NCBI RefSeq assembly: GCF_002934065.1
Contig: NZ_CP018049.1
Span: 4,214,501 to 4,278,500, forward strand
Origin: Pseudomonas orientalis
Lineage (GTDB): Bacteria > Pseudomonadota > Gammaproteobacteria > Pseudomonadales > Pseudomonadaceae
Reading direction: 5' to 3'
DNA: 64,000 bases
Shown: in pieces, positions 7,624-16,388 of the stretch
How the letters are laid out: each line of letters opens with the position of its first letter
How positions within the stretch are numbered: position 1 is the first letter of the stretch
The notes under the pieces: generated by a model
Databases searched by the model: none
The model's input: the letters and a program-made list of their open reading frames with translations, nothing else
What the model was told of the DNA's origin: nothing
Position numbers and translations under genes: made by a program

Positions 7624-9228
7624 TTACATCTTGTTGAACAGGCTCAATTGGGAAATTTTCACGAAGGCCAGTTGCGAAGCCTGCAGCATGGTCTGCTGCA
7701 ACGTCAGGTTGATCGCCGCTTGCGCCGTGTCGATATTGCCCAGGTCGCTCATGGTGCTGGTGTTGGCCAGACCGATACTGGTGTTTTCACTGGTCTGGAT
7801 ATCCAGAGCATTCTGACGCGCACCAATGGAACCGCGCACACCGTCGATCTGGGTGCGGGTGTTGGCAAAGTTACTGATGGAGGCATCCAGCGCGTCCCGC
7901 AGCTTGAGCATCGCTGCCGGGTTGCCGTCTGCCGGTTGTTCCAGAGCCTGGCGCAGCTGGCTCAAGGTATCCAGCGCGTTCTGGGTCTTCTGGGTGCTGG
8001 CCGACACCGCGAACTGATCACCCGCCTGCGGCGTGCCGCTGACATCAAACTTCACCCCGGCGGCGGTGACAGTGGCAGCGCCGCCAGTGTCACCGGTGGC
8101 AATCGCCTTGCTGTCTGCGGTATAGGGCTGGGCATACACGTCATAGGCCGTGGCGCTGGTGAACTTGATCACCGCCCCGCTGTTGGCCGGGAAGGTACTG
8201 GCATAGGCCGCCTGGTTAATTACGCTGGCGTTGGTCAATTGCGCGGTAGAGGCGTTGCTGGGCGTACGCGAGACACTGAAACTGTCCGGCTTGGCGCCCA
8301 GGCTGAACGAGCGGTCTTTGACCAGTGCATCGGAATCCGGCCCGGTAGCGACGTCTTTGAGGTTGAAGGTAATATCGAAATTCACCCCGCGCAGGCTCAC
8401 CGTGGAGCCCTCCTCCTTGGTGGCGTCGAAGCTGCCGTTGCCGGCAATTTCGGAGGTGATGTCATTGCCGTTTCGGTCGGACACCTTGAACTGCGTACTG
8501 CTGGTAAACGTCAGCTGGTAAGGCTGGCCATCCGCGAATTTATTGGTGTAGTCGGTTTCCGACGTCACCAGGCCAGCCGACAACGCCACTTTATTGTCGT
8601 TAGGCACCGGTGCTGTCGCCGGCGGTACCACGGCAGGCGGGATCCAGGTCGCCTGGGTGCGGCCCGAGTTGATGGCGCCGCCCATGATGCTCTTGCCGGT
8701 ATCACCGGCATTGACTTTGAGCGTGTCGGAAACCTGCAGGCTCAGGGGCGTTTCGTCGCCCTGATAATTGTAGGTGCCGTCGCTGTTGCGACTGTAGGGC
8801 GGGGTCGAAGTCTTGGAACCGGAAAACAGATAATTTCCCGACGAATCCTTGCTGTTGAGCAAGCCCAGCACCTGGTCCTCGATGGCGCCAATCTCGCCGG
8901 CAATCGATTTGCGATCCGCATCGCTGAGCGAGCCGCCGGCGCGCAGGGCAAGCTCGCTGGCTTTTTGCAGCGCATCATTGATCGAACCCAAGACGCTTTC
9001 TTCGTTGGTCAGGGAGTTCTTCAGGCTGGTGATGTTGCCGTTGAACTGACTGAGCATGTCTTTCTGCTGTTGCAGCATCAGCAAACGCGCCGCAGCGACC
9101 GGGTCATCGGAAGCGGTCTGCACGCGCACGCCGGTGGACGCCTGCTCCTGGGCCTTCACCACACTGGAATAGTTATCCGAATACTTGGCCGAGCTGGTTT
9201 CGAAATATTGAGCAGTGGAAATACGCAT
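7624..9228 (-). CDS. flgL: FlgL, hook-filament junction protein (HAP3)
   Basis: The 534-residue protein starts MRISTAQYFETSSAKYSDNY, with the FlgL/flagellin-like N-terminal helix and the QEQASTGVRVQTASDDPVA motif. The C-terminus (ANTSTMSDLGNIDTAQ) is flagellin-like. FlgL joins hook-associated FlgK to the flagellin filament. It is longer than the roughly 317-residue E. coli protein because of an inserted central domain, as is usual for fluorescent pseudomonads. It follows flgK by 14 bases in one transcript. Confidence 0.95.
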   Translation of the reverse strand: MRISTAQYFETSSAKYSDNYSSVVKAQEQASTGVRVQTASDDPVAAARLLMLQQQKDMLSQFNGNITSLKNSLTNEESVLGSINDALQKASELALRAGGSLSDADRKSIAGEIGAIEDQVLGLLNSKDSSGNYLFSGSKTSTPPYSRNSDGTYNYQGDETPLSLQVSDTLKVNAGDTGKSIMGGAINSGRTQATWIPPAVVPPATAPVPNDNKVALSAGLVTSETDYTNKFADGQPYQLTFTSSTQFKVSDRNGNDITSEIAGNGSFDATKEEGSTVSLRGVNFDITFNLKDVATGPDSDALVKDRSFSLGAKPDSFSVSRTPSNASTAQLTNASVINQAAYASTFPANSGAVIKFTSATAYDVYAQPYTADSKAIATGDTGGAATVTAAGVKFDVSGTPQAGDQFAVSASTQKTQNALDTLSQLRQALEQPADGNPAAMLKLRDALDASISNFANTRTQIDGVRGSIGARQNALDIQTSENTSIGLANTSTMSDLGNIDTAQAAINLTLQQTMLQASQLAFVKISQLSLFNKM

Positions 9229-9242
9229 CGTCCCAGACTCCT

Positions 9243-11288
9243 TTAAAGACTATTGATCAGTGTGCTGAAGGTTTCTTGCGCAGCCTTGATGATCTGCGAC
9301 GAGGCGGTGTAGTACTGCTGGAACTTGATCATATCGCCCGCCTCTTCATCCAGGTTGACCTGGGACACCGAGTTGCGCGCATCCTGGTTGGCCTTGAGCA
9401 AGGCACCGGTGGCGGTGGTGTCGGTATTGGCCGAAGCGGCCTTGGCGCCGACAGTCGAGACCAGCCGACTGTTCGCCGTCACCAGGCTTACACCGCCGCC
9501 ACTGCCATCGGACATGCCAACCGTCGCCTTGGTCTGCAAGTCGAGCAGCGCCTGGGCGTTACGGTTATCCGATTTGCCCGAGGCATTGAAGGAAAACGTG
9601 GTGCTGTCACCGTTGGCAGGCAAACCGCCGACCGTGGTATCGAACTTGAAGCTCTTGGCCGGCACCAGCAGTGCGCCGTTGGCATCGCGCATCGGTACAT
9701 CGACGGTGATTTTATTGCTTTGGCCGGGAACGATGGTGCCGGTTCCGATCGGATTACCCTGGGCGTCATTGAGTGTGTAGCCCTGGGTGCCGTCAGCCGC
9801 AGGCTTGCCGAAGACCATCTTCACCGGCATCGAGTGTTCGATGCCGGTACGCAGTTGCGCAGTGTCGGCGCCGCCATGAATATTGATCGGCAGGGTCAGA
9901 GTCGGCGGAGTAAAGCTGCCGGTGCCCTGATTAGTCTTGCTGCCCTCGCCCAGCAACGGCCCGGCGAACGCAATTTTATTGGCATCGGTCAAAGCGGTGC
10001 CGATGTTTGCCGCGCCACTGGCCGTAGGGCTGACTTTGAAACTGTCGCCCGCCGCTATCGGCCCCTTGCCATCAAGCGCCAGCGTGAAACCGTCAATTAC
10101 CGGCGGCGGCGCGGTATTGGTATCGAACGCGCCCATGGCCTTGCCGTCGGAACGCACGACGTTGTAGTTGTTGCCGCTGGTGAAAGTTACTTTGTAGTCG
10201 TAGGTCGACAGCTTGCTGGTGTCGCTGATGCTCACGTTCAAGTTGCCCGAGCCGCTGCTGTTGCCCATCGCGCCCTGACTGCGCTGGGCGATGGCGGCCG
10301 CGCTGTTGATGTCCTTGAACAGTGACGAACCGAAGTCGCCGTTAAGGTCCAGGCCCTGGCCCAGTTGGCTGTTGACGGTGTCGGCAGTGGCCAGGGCGAT
10401 GCGCCCCAGGTCATTGATGGCCGGCATCAGCGCGTCACTGCGATAACGCAGCAGGCCGCCGATGCTGCCGCCGCTGAGCACATTGCCCAGGTCGATCGCC
10501 GTACCACCGCCGGCATTGAGCACGATGGTGTACTGGCTTGGGTCGCTGTTGCTCGAGACCGCCGAAATCGTATTGGACTGATCGCCCAGCACCAGGGATT
10601 GGCCGGTGCCGGTGCTGACGCTGAACACGCCGTTTTTTTCACTGGTGGTCACGCCGACCAGTTCATTGAGCGAACGCACCGCTTCGTTGCGCGCATCCAG
10701 CAAGTTGGCCGGGGCGCTGCTGGCGGAGCCCTGGGCCAGGGTGATCTGCTTGTTCAGCGAGGCAATAGAGGTCGTCAACTGGTTGACTTGATCACTCATG
10801 GTGCCGAGTTGACCGTTGATCGACTGTTTCTGCTCGTTCAACTGGCCGGCGATCGAGTTGAAACGATTGCTCAAGGTCTGGGCACTGGTCAGCAGCACTT
10901 GCCGGGCGGACACATCGCTGGGGTTGGCCGCCGAGGTCTGCACAGCGGCGAAGAACGCACTGAGCACCGACGACATGCCGGTGGTCTTGTCCGACAGGGT
11001 CTTGTCGATGGCGCTGGCCTGGCTGGCATACGCCTTGGCATCGTTGCTCAGCGCCGTGCTGTTCTGGTAGGCCGCATCGAGGAACTCGTTATACACCCGA
11101 CGCACATCCGCTAGGGTGGTGCCGCTGCCGATGTACACGCCGCCGTAGGGGTTGTTGGCATTGGCATTCTGCGTGGTCTGCTGACGCGAATAACCCGAGG
11201 TGTTGGCGTTGGCAATGTTATTACTCAAGACCGACAGCGATCCTTGAGCGGCATTGAGCCCTGACATCCCGATACTGAGCAAACTCAT
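9243..11288 (-). CDS. flgK: FlgK, hook-filament junction protein (HAP1)
   Basis: The 681-residue protein begins MSLLSIGMSGLNAAQGSLSV and contains the rod/hook family motif NNIANANTSGYSRQ. It ends with VNLDEEAGDMIKFQQYYTAS, the conserved C-terminal FlgK signature. It forms the first junction ring at the hook tip. The length is above that of enteric FlgK (about 550) because of extra central domains. It is in the flgFGHIJKL run, ten bases after flgJ. Confidence 0.97.
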   Translation of the reverse strand: MSLLSIGMSGLNAAQGSLSVLSNNIANANTSGYSRQQTTQNANANNPYGGVYIGSGTTLADVRRVYNEFLDAAYQNSTALSNDAKAYASQASAIDKTLSDKTTGMSSVLSAFFAAVQTSAANPSDVSARQVLLTSAQTLSNRFNSIAGQLNEQKQSINGQLGTMSDQVNQLTTSIASLNKQITLAQGSASSAPANLLDARNEAVRSLNELVGVTTSEKNGVFSVSTGTGQSLVLGDQSNTISAVSSNSDPSQYTIVLNAGGGTAIDLGNVLSGGSIGGLLRYRSDALMPAINDLGRIALATADTVNSQLGQGLDLNGDFGSSLFKDINSAAAIAQRSQGAMGNSSGSGNLNVSISDTSKLSTYDYKVTFTSGNNYNVVRSDGKAMGAFDTNTAPPPVIDGFTLALDGKGPIAAGDSFKVSPTASGAANIGTALTDANKIAFAGPLLGEGSKTNQGTGSFTPPTLTLPINIHGGADTAQLRTGIEHSMPVKMVFGKPAADGTQGYTLNDAQGNPIGTGTIVPGQSNKITVDVPMRDANGALLVPAKSFKFDTTVGGLPANGDSTTFSFNASGKSDNRNAQALLDLQTKATVGMSDGSGGGVSLVTANSRLVSTVGAKAASANTDTTATGALLKANQDARNSVSQVNLDEEAGDMIKFQQYYTASSQIIKAAQETFSTLINSL

Positions 11289-11298
11289 GGTTCAGACC

Positions 11299-12558
11299 TT
11301 ATAAATGTGTGGTTGCGCCAGCGGCAGCGTAATTCTGGTAACTGTTCATGTTTCTGGCGATCTGCGAAATCTTGCTGGCGTAGGCCGGATCGGTTGCATA
11401 ACCGGCTTTTTGCAACTCGCGTACAAACTGTTCCGGGTTATCGGCTGATTTCACAACTTCTTTATAGCGATCATTGCTTTGCAGCAGGGTCACGAGGTCA
11501 TGGAAGCTGTCCTGATAGGAGCTGTAGGAGCGGAACTGCGCCGTCTCCTTGACCATCGCGCCGTCGCGAAACTCGCTGGTGATCGCGCGGGCCTGACCGC
11601 CCTGCCAGCTCTGGCCGGCCTTGATGCCGAACAGGTTGTGGCTGCTGCTGCCGTCTTCGGCGCGCATCACCGATTTGCCCCAACCGGTTTCCAGGGCGGC
11701 CTGGGCCACCAGGTACTTAGGATCGATACCGATCCGCGCGGCGGCGGCCTTGGCCATCGGCAGCATGGTGGCGACGAACTCATCCTGCGAGCTGAAGGCC
11801 TTCTTCGCCGGTGCCAGCGGTGGCTGGGCAATGGCGCGGCCGTAGACCTGCATCTTGCCGCTCGGTACGGCAACGCTGCGCGCGCTGCTGTTGATCACGT
11901 TGTCATCGGCGGCACTGTTGCGCAGTGGCGCGACTTTGGCTTCGACCTGGGTGCTCGGCACGATACCTGCGAGCAGGCGGTCGGTCAGTTTGCTCGGCAA
12001 GGCGATACGGCGCTGATTCATCAGCTCCATATCGTTGCTGTGGGACGCAACGGCACCGGGCTGTGGCTCGGCGACGCGGTAAGCCCACAACGGACGCTGC
12101 CCATTGGAGCGCCCCAGCGGCCCCTCGGCCTGGGTACCGGCGGCAATTTCGGTCGGCACCTCGACCTTCTTCACCGCTTCAACCGCGGCGGGGCCCTGCA
12201 AGGTGGCCGCCTGGGCGTCCACCGGTTTGTTCTTTTGCATCTGGCGCATCAGTACGTCGGCCAGGCCGATACCGCCGCCTTCGCGGGACATCGATACCGC
12301 CAGTTGCTGGTCGTACATCTCCTGGTACTGCTTGGCTGCCGGCGTGTTCATCGGGTTGTCCTTGCCCAGGACTTCGGTGGCCGAACGCATGGATTTGAGC
12401 ATCTCGCTCAAGAACAACGACTCGAACTCCTGCGCAACTTTGCGCATGTTGCCGTCGCTGTTCTTGTCGTCGCCGACCTTGAGCTGGTTAAGCCGGTTCA
12501 GGTCGGAGTAGGACCCCGAGTCCGCCGTGCTGGTAAGACCGCTCTTGCGCATATCCAT
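11299..12558 (-). CDS. flgJ: FlgJ, rod scaffold with peptidoglycan hydrolase domain
   Basis: The protein has 419 residues. The start MDMRKSGL is preferred, with GAGG eight bases upstream; an ATG two codons earlier is possible. The N-terminal domain holds the rod-cap motif VAQEFESLFLSEMLKSMR. The C-terminal domain is a glucosaminidase/muramidase of the type used to open peptidoglycan for the rod, with the putative catalytic Glu in LVAQAALETGWGKS. The linker between them (roughly residues 110-250) is long and Ala/Pro-rich. It acts in the periplasm. It lies directly after flgI and before flgK. Confidence 0.95.
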   Translation of the reverse strand: MDMRKSGLTSTADSGSYSDLNRLNQLKVGDDKNSDGNMRKVAQEFESLFLSEMLKSMRSATEVLGKDNPMNTPAAKQYQEMYDQQLAVSMSREGGGIGLADVLMRQMQKNKPVDAQAATLQGPAAVEAVKKVEVPTEIAAGTQAEGPLGRSNGQRPLWAYRVAEPQPGAVASHSNDMELMNQRRIALPSKLTDRLLAGIVPSTQVEAKVAPLRNSAADDNVINSSARSVAVPSGKMQVYGRAIAQPPLAPAKKAFSSQDEFVATMLPMAKAAAARIGIDPKYLVAQAALETGWGKSVMRAEDGSSSHNLFGIKAGQSWQGGQARAITSEFRDGAMVKETAQFRSYSSYQDSFHDLVTLLQSNDRYKEVVKSADNPEQFVRELQKAGYATDPAYASKISQIARNMNSYQNYAAAGATTHL

Positions 12559-12568
12559 GACCATGGCC

Positions 12569-13684
12569 TCAGATCACGATCAGGTCGGCTTGCAGGGCGC
12601 CGGCCTGTTTCAGGGCTTCGAGGATCGCCATCAAGTCGCCGGGGGCGGCGCCCACCTGGTTCACCGCGCGGACAATCTCGTCCAGGGTGGTACCGGGGCC
12701 GAACTTGAACATCGGCTTGGCTTCCTGCTGGGCATTGACCCGCGAACGTGGGACCACGGCAGTCTGGCCATTGGACAATGGCCCGGGCTGGCTGACGATC
12801 GGGTCTTCGGTAATGGTCACGGTCAGGCTGCCGTGGGTCACCGCCGCAGGCGAGACCTTGACGTTCTGGCCGATCACGATGGTGCCGGTGCGCGAGTTGA
12901 TAATGACCTTGGCCACCGCCTGGCCGGGGTCCACCTCCAGGTTTTCCAGGATCGACAGGTAGTCCACGCGCTGGCTTGGGTCCAGGGGCGCGGTCACGCG
13001 CACCGAACCGCCATCGATGGCCTGGGCCACGCCAGGGCCGAGCATGTCGTTGATCTTGTCGACCACGCGCTTGGCGGTGGTGAAGTCGGAACGGTTGAGG
13101 TTCAGGGTCAGGCTGTTGCCCTGGTTGAACCCGCTCGGCACGGTGCGTTCAACCGTGGCGCCACCGGGGATGCGACCGGCCGACGGCACGTTGACGGTGA
13201 TCTTCGAACCGTCGCGGCCTTCGGCGTCGAACCCGCCCACCACCAGGTTGCCCTGGGCGATGGCGTAGACGTTGCCGTCGATACCCTTGAGGGGCGTCAT
13301 CAGCAAGGTACCGCCACGCAGGCTTTTGGAGTTACCGATGGACGAAACAGTGATGTCCACCACCTGCCCCGGCTTGGAAAACGCCGGCAAGTCGGCGCTG
13401 ATCGACACCGCCGCGACGTTTTTCAGCTGCACGTTGCCCGACCCCGCAGGCACCTTGATGCCGAACTGCGACAGCATGTTGTTGAAAGTCTGCAGGGTGA
13501 ACGGGGTCTGGGTGGTCTGGTCACCCGTACCACTGAGACCAACCACCAACCCGTAGCCGATCAACTGGTTGGAGCGCACGCCGGAAATGCTGGCGATGTC
13601 CTTCAGGCGTTCGGCCTGGGCGACGGCGCTCACGCAAAGCAGTAATGCCGCCACCAGCAGGTGTTTGAAGTTCAAGATGGCCAC
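12569..13684 (-). CDS. flgI: FlgI, flagellar P-ring protein
   Basis: The 371-residue protein has an N-terminal signal peptide (hydrophobic LLVAALLLCVSAVAQA, cut after AQA) and then the FlgI signature RLKDIASISGVRSNQLIGYG. The start codon is GTG, immediately after the flgH stop codon, which implies translational coupling. FlgI forms the P ring around the rod in the peptidoglycan layer. The C-terminus DLMAILEALKQAGALQADLIVI is typical of the family. Confidence 0.97.
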   Translation of the reverse strand: MAILNFKHLLVAALLLCVSAVAQAERLKDIASISGVRSNQLIGYGLVVGLSGTGDQTTQTPFTLQTFNNMLSQFGIKVPAGSGNVQLKNVAAVSISADLPAFSKPGQVVDITVSSIGNSKSLRGGTLLMTPLKGIDGNVYAIAQGNLVVGGFDAEGRDGSKITVNVPSAGRIPGGATVERTVPSGFNQGNSLTLNLNRSDFTTAKRVVDKINDMLGPGVAQAIDGGSVRVTAPLDPSQRVDYLSILENLEVDPGQAVAKVIINSRTGTIVIGQNVKVSPAAVTHGSLTVTITEDPIVSQPGPLSNGQTAVVPRSRVNAQQEAKPMFKFGPGTTLDEIVRAVNQVGAAPGDLMAILEALKQAGALQADLIVI

Positions 13685-14380
13685 CTAGAAAGGGAACAAC
13701 GGGCTAAGGAAGAAACGGTCGAACCAGCCCGGCTGGCTTGCATCGGCAAACGAACCCGTGCCCGAGTAGGTAATGCGCGCATCGGCAATCCGCGTCGACG
13801 GTACGGTGTTGTCGGTGGCAATGTCATCGGCGCGCACCATGCCGGCAATGCGCACCAGCTCATCGCCCGTGTTGAGGGTCATCCACTTTTCACCGCGTAC
13901 GGCGATGATGCCGTTGGGCAAGACGTCGGCCACGGTCACGGTGATCGAACCGGTCAGCGTGTTGCCCTGGGCCGCCGCGCTTTTGCCGTTGGTGGCACGG
14001 TCGCCGCTGTAACCGGCGTCGAGGCTCAGGTCACCACTGCCCAGCGGGTTATTGGTGTTGGGCACGCCGCCGAACAACGACGTCAGGCCCAGGCTGGCCT
14101 TGCTGGTCTTGCCGATCTGCGAGTTGGCGTTCTTGCTGGCCTGGGTGCGCTCGTTCAGGGTGATGGTGATGATGTCACCGACCCGGAACGCCTTGCGGTC
14201 GCTGTACAGGTTCTGCTCGAAACCGGCCTGGTAGATCGAGCCATTGTTGGCCGCCGCCGGCAACGGCGTGCGCGGCAACACCGGCGCGTAATACGGGTCA
14301 TTGGGTTTCGGCGACGGGGCGACACAGCCCGCAAGTACGGCGATCCCACTCAATGCCAGAACAGAAACAAAGCGATTCAT
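13685..14380 (-). CDS. flgH: FlgH, flagellar L-ring lipoprotein
   Basis: The product has 231 residues. The start MNRFVSVLALSGIAVLAGC is chosen because it gives a proper type II signal peptide with lipobox LAGC (Cys19); a longer frame to 14425 would bury it. It contains the FlgH motif DIITITLNERTQASKNANS and ends LSPLF. It forms the L ring in the outer membrane. It sits between flgG and flgI in the flgFGHIJKL transcript. Confidence 0.96.
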   Translation of the reverse strand: MNRFVSVLALSGIAVLAGCVAPSPKPNDPYYAPVLPRTPLPAAANNGSIYQAGFEQNLYSDRKAFRVGDIITITLNERTQASKNANSQIGKTSKASLGLTSLFGGVPNTNNPLGSGDLSLDAGYSGDRATNGKSAAAQGNTLTGSITVTVADVLPNGIIAVRGEKWMTLNTGDELVRIAGMVRADDIATDNTVPSTRIADARITYSGTGSFADASQPGWFDRFFLSPLFPF

Positions 14381-14432
14381 GACCCTAACCTCACGGTGTT
14401 GCAGGCGCTTTCGAAGGCGCCCCATAGACTGA

Positions 14433-15218
14433 TTACAGATTCTGCGTAACGAACGAAAGCATCTGGTCGGCGGTGGAGATCACCTTGGAGTTCATCTCGT
14501 AGGCGCGCTGGGTGGTGATCATGTTGACCATCTCCTCGACCGTGCTGACGTTGGAGGTTTCCAGGGTGCTCTGCAGCGTGGTGCCGAAACCGTTCAGGCC
14601 AGGGGTGCCGATTTGCGGCGCGCCGCTGGAGGCGGTTTCCAGGAACAGGTTGTTGCCCATGGCCTGCAGGCCGGCCGGGTTGATGAAGTCAGCGGTTTGC
14701 AGGTTGCCGATCACTTGCGACGCCGGGTTGCCGGCCACGGTGATGGACACGGTACCGTCGTTGCCGACGGTGAACGTCTTGGCGTCAGCCGGAACCACGA
14801 CGGCAGGCTCCAGGGCAAAACCGTTGGCGGTCACGATCTGGCCGTTGGAGTCGAGGTGGAAGGTACCGTCACGGGTGTAGGACGTGGTCCCATCCGGTTG
14901 CAGGATCTGGAAGAAGCCACGGCCGTTGATCGCCATGTCCAGCGGCTGACCGGTCTGTTGCAGGTTACCGGCGCTGAAGTTTTTCTGGGTGCCGACGATC
15001 TGCACACCGGTACCCAGTTGCAGACCCGACGGCAATTCGCTGTCCTGGGTCGACTGGGCGCCTGGCTGGCGCTTGATCTGATAGAGCAAGTCCTGGAACT
15101 CGGCGCGATCACGTTTGAAACCGGTGGTCGACACGTTCGCCAGGTTGTTGGAAATGGTCGTCAGGTTGGTGTCCTGGGCGGACAGACCTGTTTTGGCAAC
15201 CCATAGAGCCGGAAGCAT
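14433..15218 (-). CDS. flgG: FlgG, distal rod protein
   Basis: The 261-residue protein starts MLPALWVAKTGLSAQDTNLT and contains the rod family motif ISNNLANVSTTGFKRDRAEF. The C-terminus holds the conserved segment SNVSTVEEMVNMITTQRAYE. The length matches FlgG of other proteobacteria (about 260). It builds the distal rod across the periplasm and follows flgF by 70 bases. Confidence 0.97.
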   Translation of the reverse strand: MLPALWVAKTGLSAQDTNLTTISNNLANVSTTGFKRDRAEFQDLLYQIKRQPGAQSTQDSELPSGLQLGTGVQIVGTQKNFSAGNLQQTGQPLDMAINGRGFFQILQPDGTTSYTRDGTFHLDSNGQIVTANGFALEPAVVVPADAKTFTVGNDGTVSITVAGNPASQVIGNLQTADFINPAGLQAMGNNLFLETASSGAPQIGTPGLNGFGTTLQSTLETSNVSTVEEMVNMITTQRAYEMNSKVISTADQMLSFVTQNL

Positions 15219-15288
15219 GCTGTTCTCCTCTGTGCGCCTGTTTGTTGGCGCCGTGCTGCACTGTTTATGTAAAAGCTGGCTAAGGCTG

Positions 15289-16029
15289 TTAGCTCATCTG
15301 CATGACGCGGGTCATGGCCTGGTCGTCTTCTTTAGCGCTGTTCATCATCTTGATGTGCAGCTCGAACTGCTTGGAAAGCGCCAGTACCGCAGTCATTTCC
15401 TCAACGGCATTGACGTTGCTCGCCTGCAGGAAGCCCGAGGTCAGCTTGACGTTCGCGTCGGCCTGGGCCGGCTGGCCATCCTTGGTGTGGATGGTGCCGT
15501 CCAGGCCTTTGGTCATGTTCTTGAGGTCGGGCTGGACCATCTTGATGCGGTCCACTTCCGCCATCACCCGTGGCCCCTCGCCCATGGCGCGGATGCTGAT
15601 GGTGCCGTCGGAACCCACTTCGATTTTCTGCTGCGGCGGCACGGCAATCGGGCCGCCGTTGCCCATGATTGGCATACCGTTGCCGGCCCGCAGTACGCCC
15701 AGCGCATCCACGTTCATGCTGGCGCTGCGCACGTAGGCTTCGCCGCCATCCGGGGTTTGCACGGCCATCCAGCCGTCGCCGCTGACGGCCACGTCCAGGT
15801 CACGCCCGGTTTCGATCATCGCGCCGGGGGTGAAGTCAGTGGCGGGCCGCTCGGTCAGGGCAAAGGCCCGCGCCGGAAAGCTGTCACCGAACACCGGCAT
15901 CGAGCGCGCCTGCTCCAGGTCGCGCTGGAAACCATTGGTGGAAATGTTCGCCAGATTGTTGGCATGGGCCTTCTGCGCCAGAGCATTCTGGCTGGCGCCG
16001 GTCATTGCCACATAAAGGTACTTGTCCAC
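15289..16029 (-). CDS. flgF: FlgF, proximal rod protein
   Basis: The 246-residue protein reads MDKYLYVAMTGASQNALAQK with the rod motif HANNLANISTNGFQRDLEQ. The start codon is GTG, supported by AGAGGA nine bases upstream. The C-terminal segment SNVNAVEEMTAVLALSKQFE is characteristic. It is the first gene of the flgFGHIJKL unit and is preceded by a sigma-54 site. Confidence 0.96.
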   Translation of the reverse strand: MDKYLYVAMTGASQNALAQKAHANNLANISTNGFQRDLEQARSMPVFGDSFPARAFALTERPATDFTPGAMIETGRDLDVAVSGDGWMAVQTPDGGEAYVRSASMNVDALGVLRAGNGMPIMGNGGPIAVPPQQKIEVGSDGTISIRAMGEGPRVMAEVDRIKMVQPDLKNMTKGLDGTIHTKDGQPAQADANVKLTSGFLQASNVNAVEEMTAVLALSKQFELHIKMMNSAKEDDQAMTRVMQMS

Positions 16030-16085
16030 GCTCTATCCTCTTTCTGACGGACGCTTGCCGCCCACCGTTGTACTGAGGAGGCTTA

Positions 16086-16101
16086 AGCAATTTGCGAACC
16101 A
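16086..16101 (-). promoter_or_regulatory. Sigma-54 promoter of flgF operon
   Basis: The minus-strand sequence TGGTTCG-CAAA-TTGCT keeps the GG and GC dinucleotides with the required 10-base spacing. It lies 57 bases upstream of flgF. The flgFGHIJKL unit is FleQ/RpoN dependent in P. aeruginosa. Confidence 0.75.
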
Positions 16102-16226
16102 ACTTTTAAAAAGAGGGTGAAGTCCAGGCGCGGCGGGGGTTTGCTCGAAGGTGTTTGAAAACAGGGAGGGAGGGATAGTCGAAAAAACGGCGGACTACTG
16201 CCGCTTACGGCAACGGCGCAAATTAA

Positions 16227-16386
16227 TGTGGGAGGGGGCTTGCCCTAATGCCAGTCAGTAAAGCGAACAAAATGCTCAAACCTTCGAAGATACACTGTGG
16301 GAGGGGGCTTGCCCCCGATAGCGATGTATCAGTCAGCTCATCTATAACTGACCTACTGCCATCGGGGGCAAGCCCCCTCCCACATT
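16227..16386. repeat. REP half-element plus full REPIN between phhR and flgF
   Basis: A degenerate single REP (GTGGGAGGGGGCTTGCC) starts at 16228. A full inverted pair spans 16296-16386. The two REP heads face each other and are separated by about 45 bases holding the usual imperfect stem. It fills most of the 359-base gap between flgF and the convergently read end of phhR. Apart from the REPs and the sigma-54 site, nothing coding is visible there. Confidence 0.9.
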
Positions 16387-16388
16387 GG

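Noticed and set aside
7489..9246. 585-codon plus-strand frame opposite flgL
   Set aside because: FlgL has clear hook-associated protein motifs on the other strand, and the frame has no supported start.
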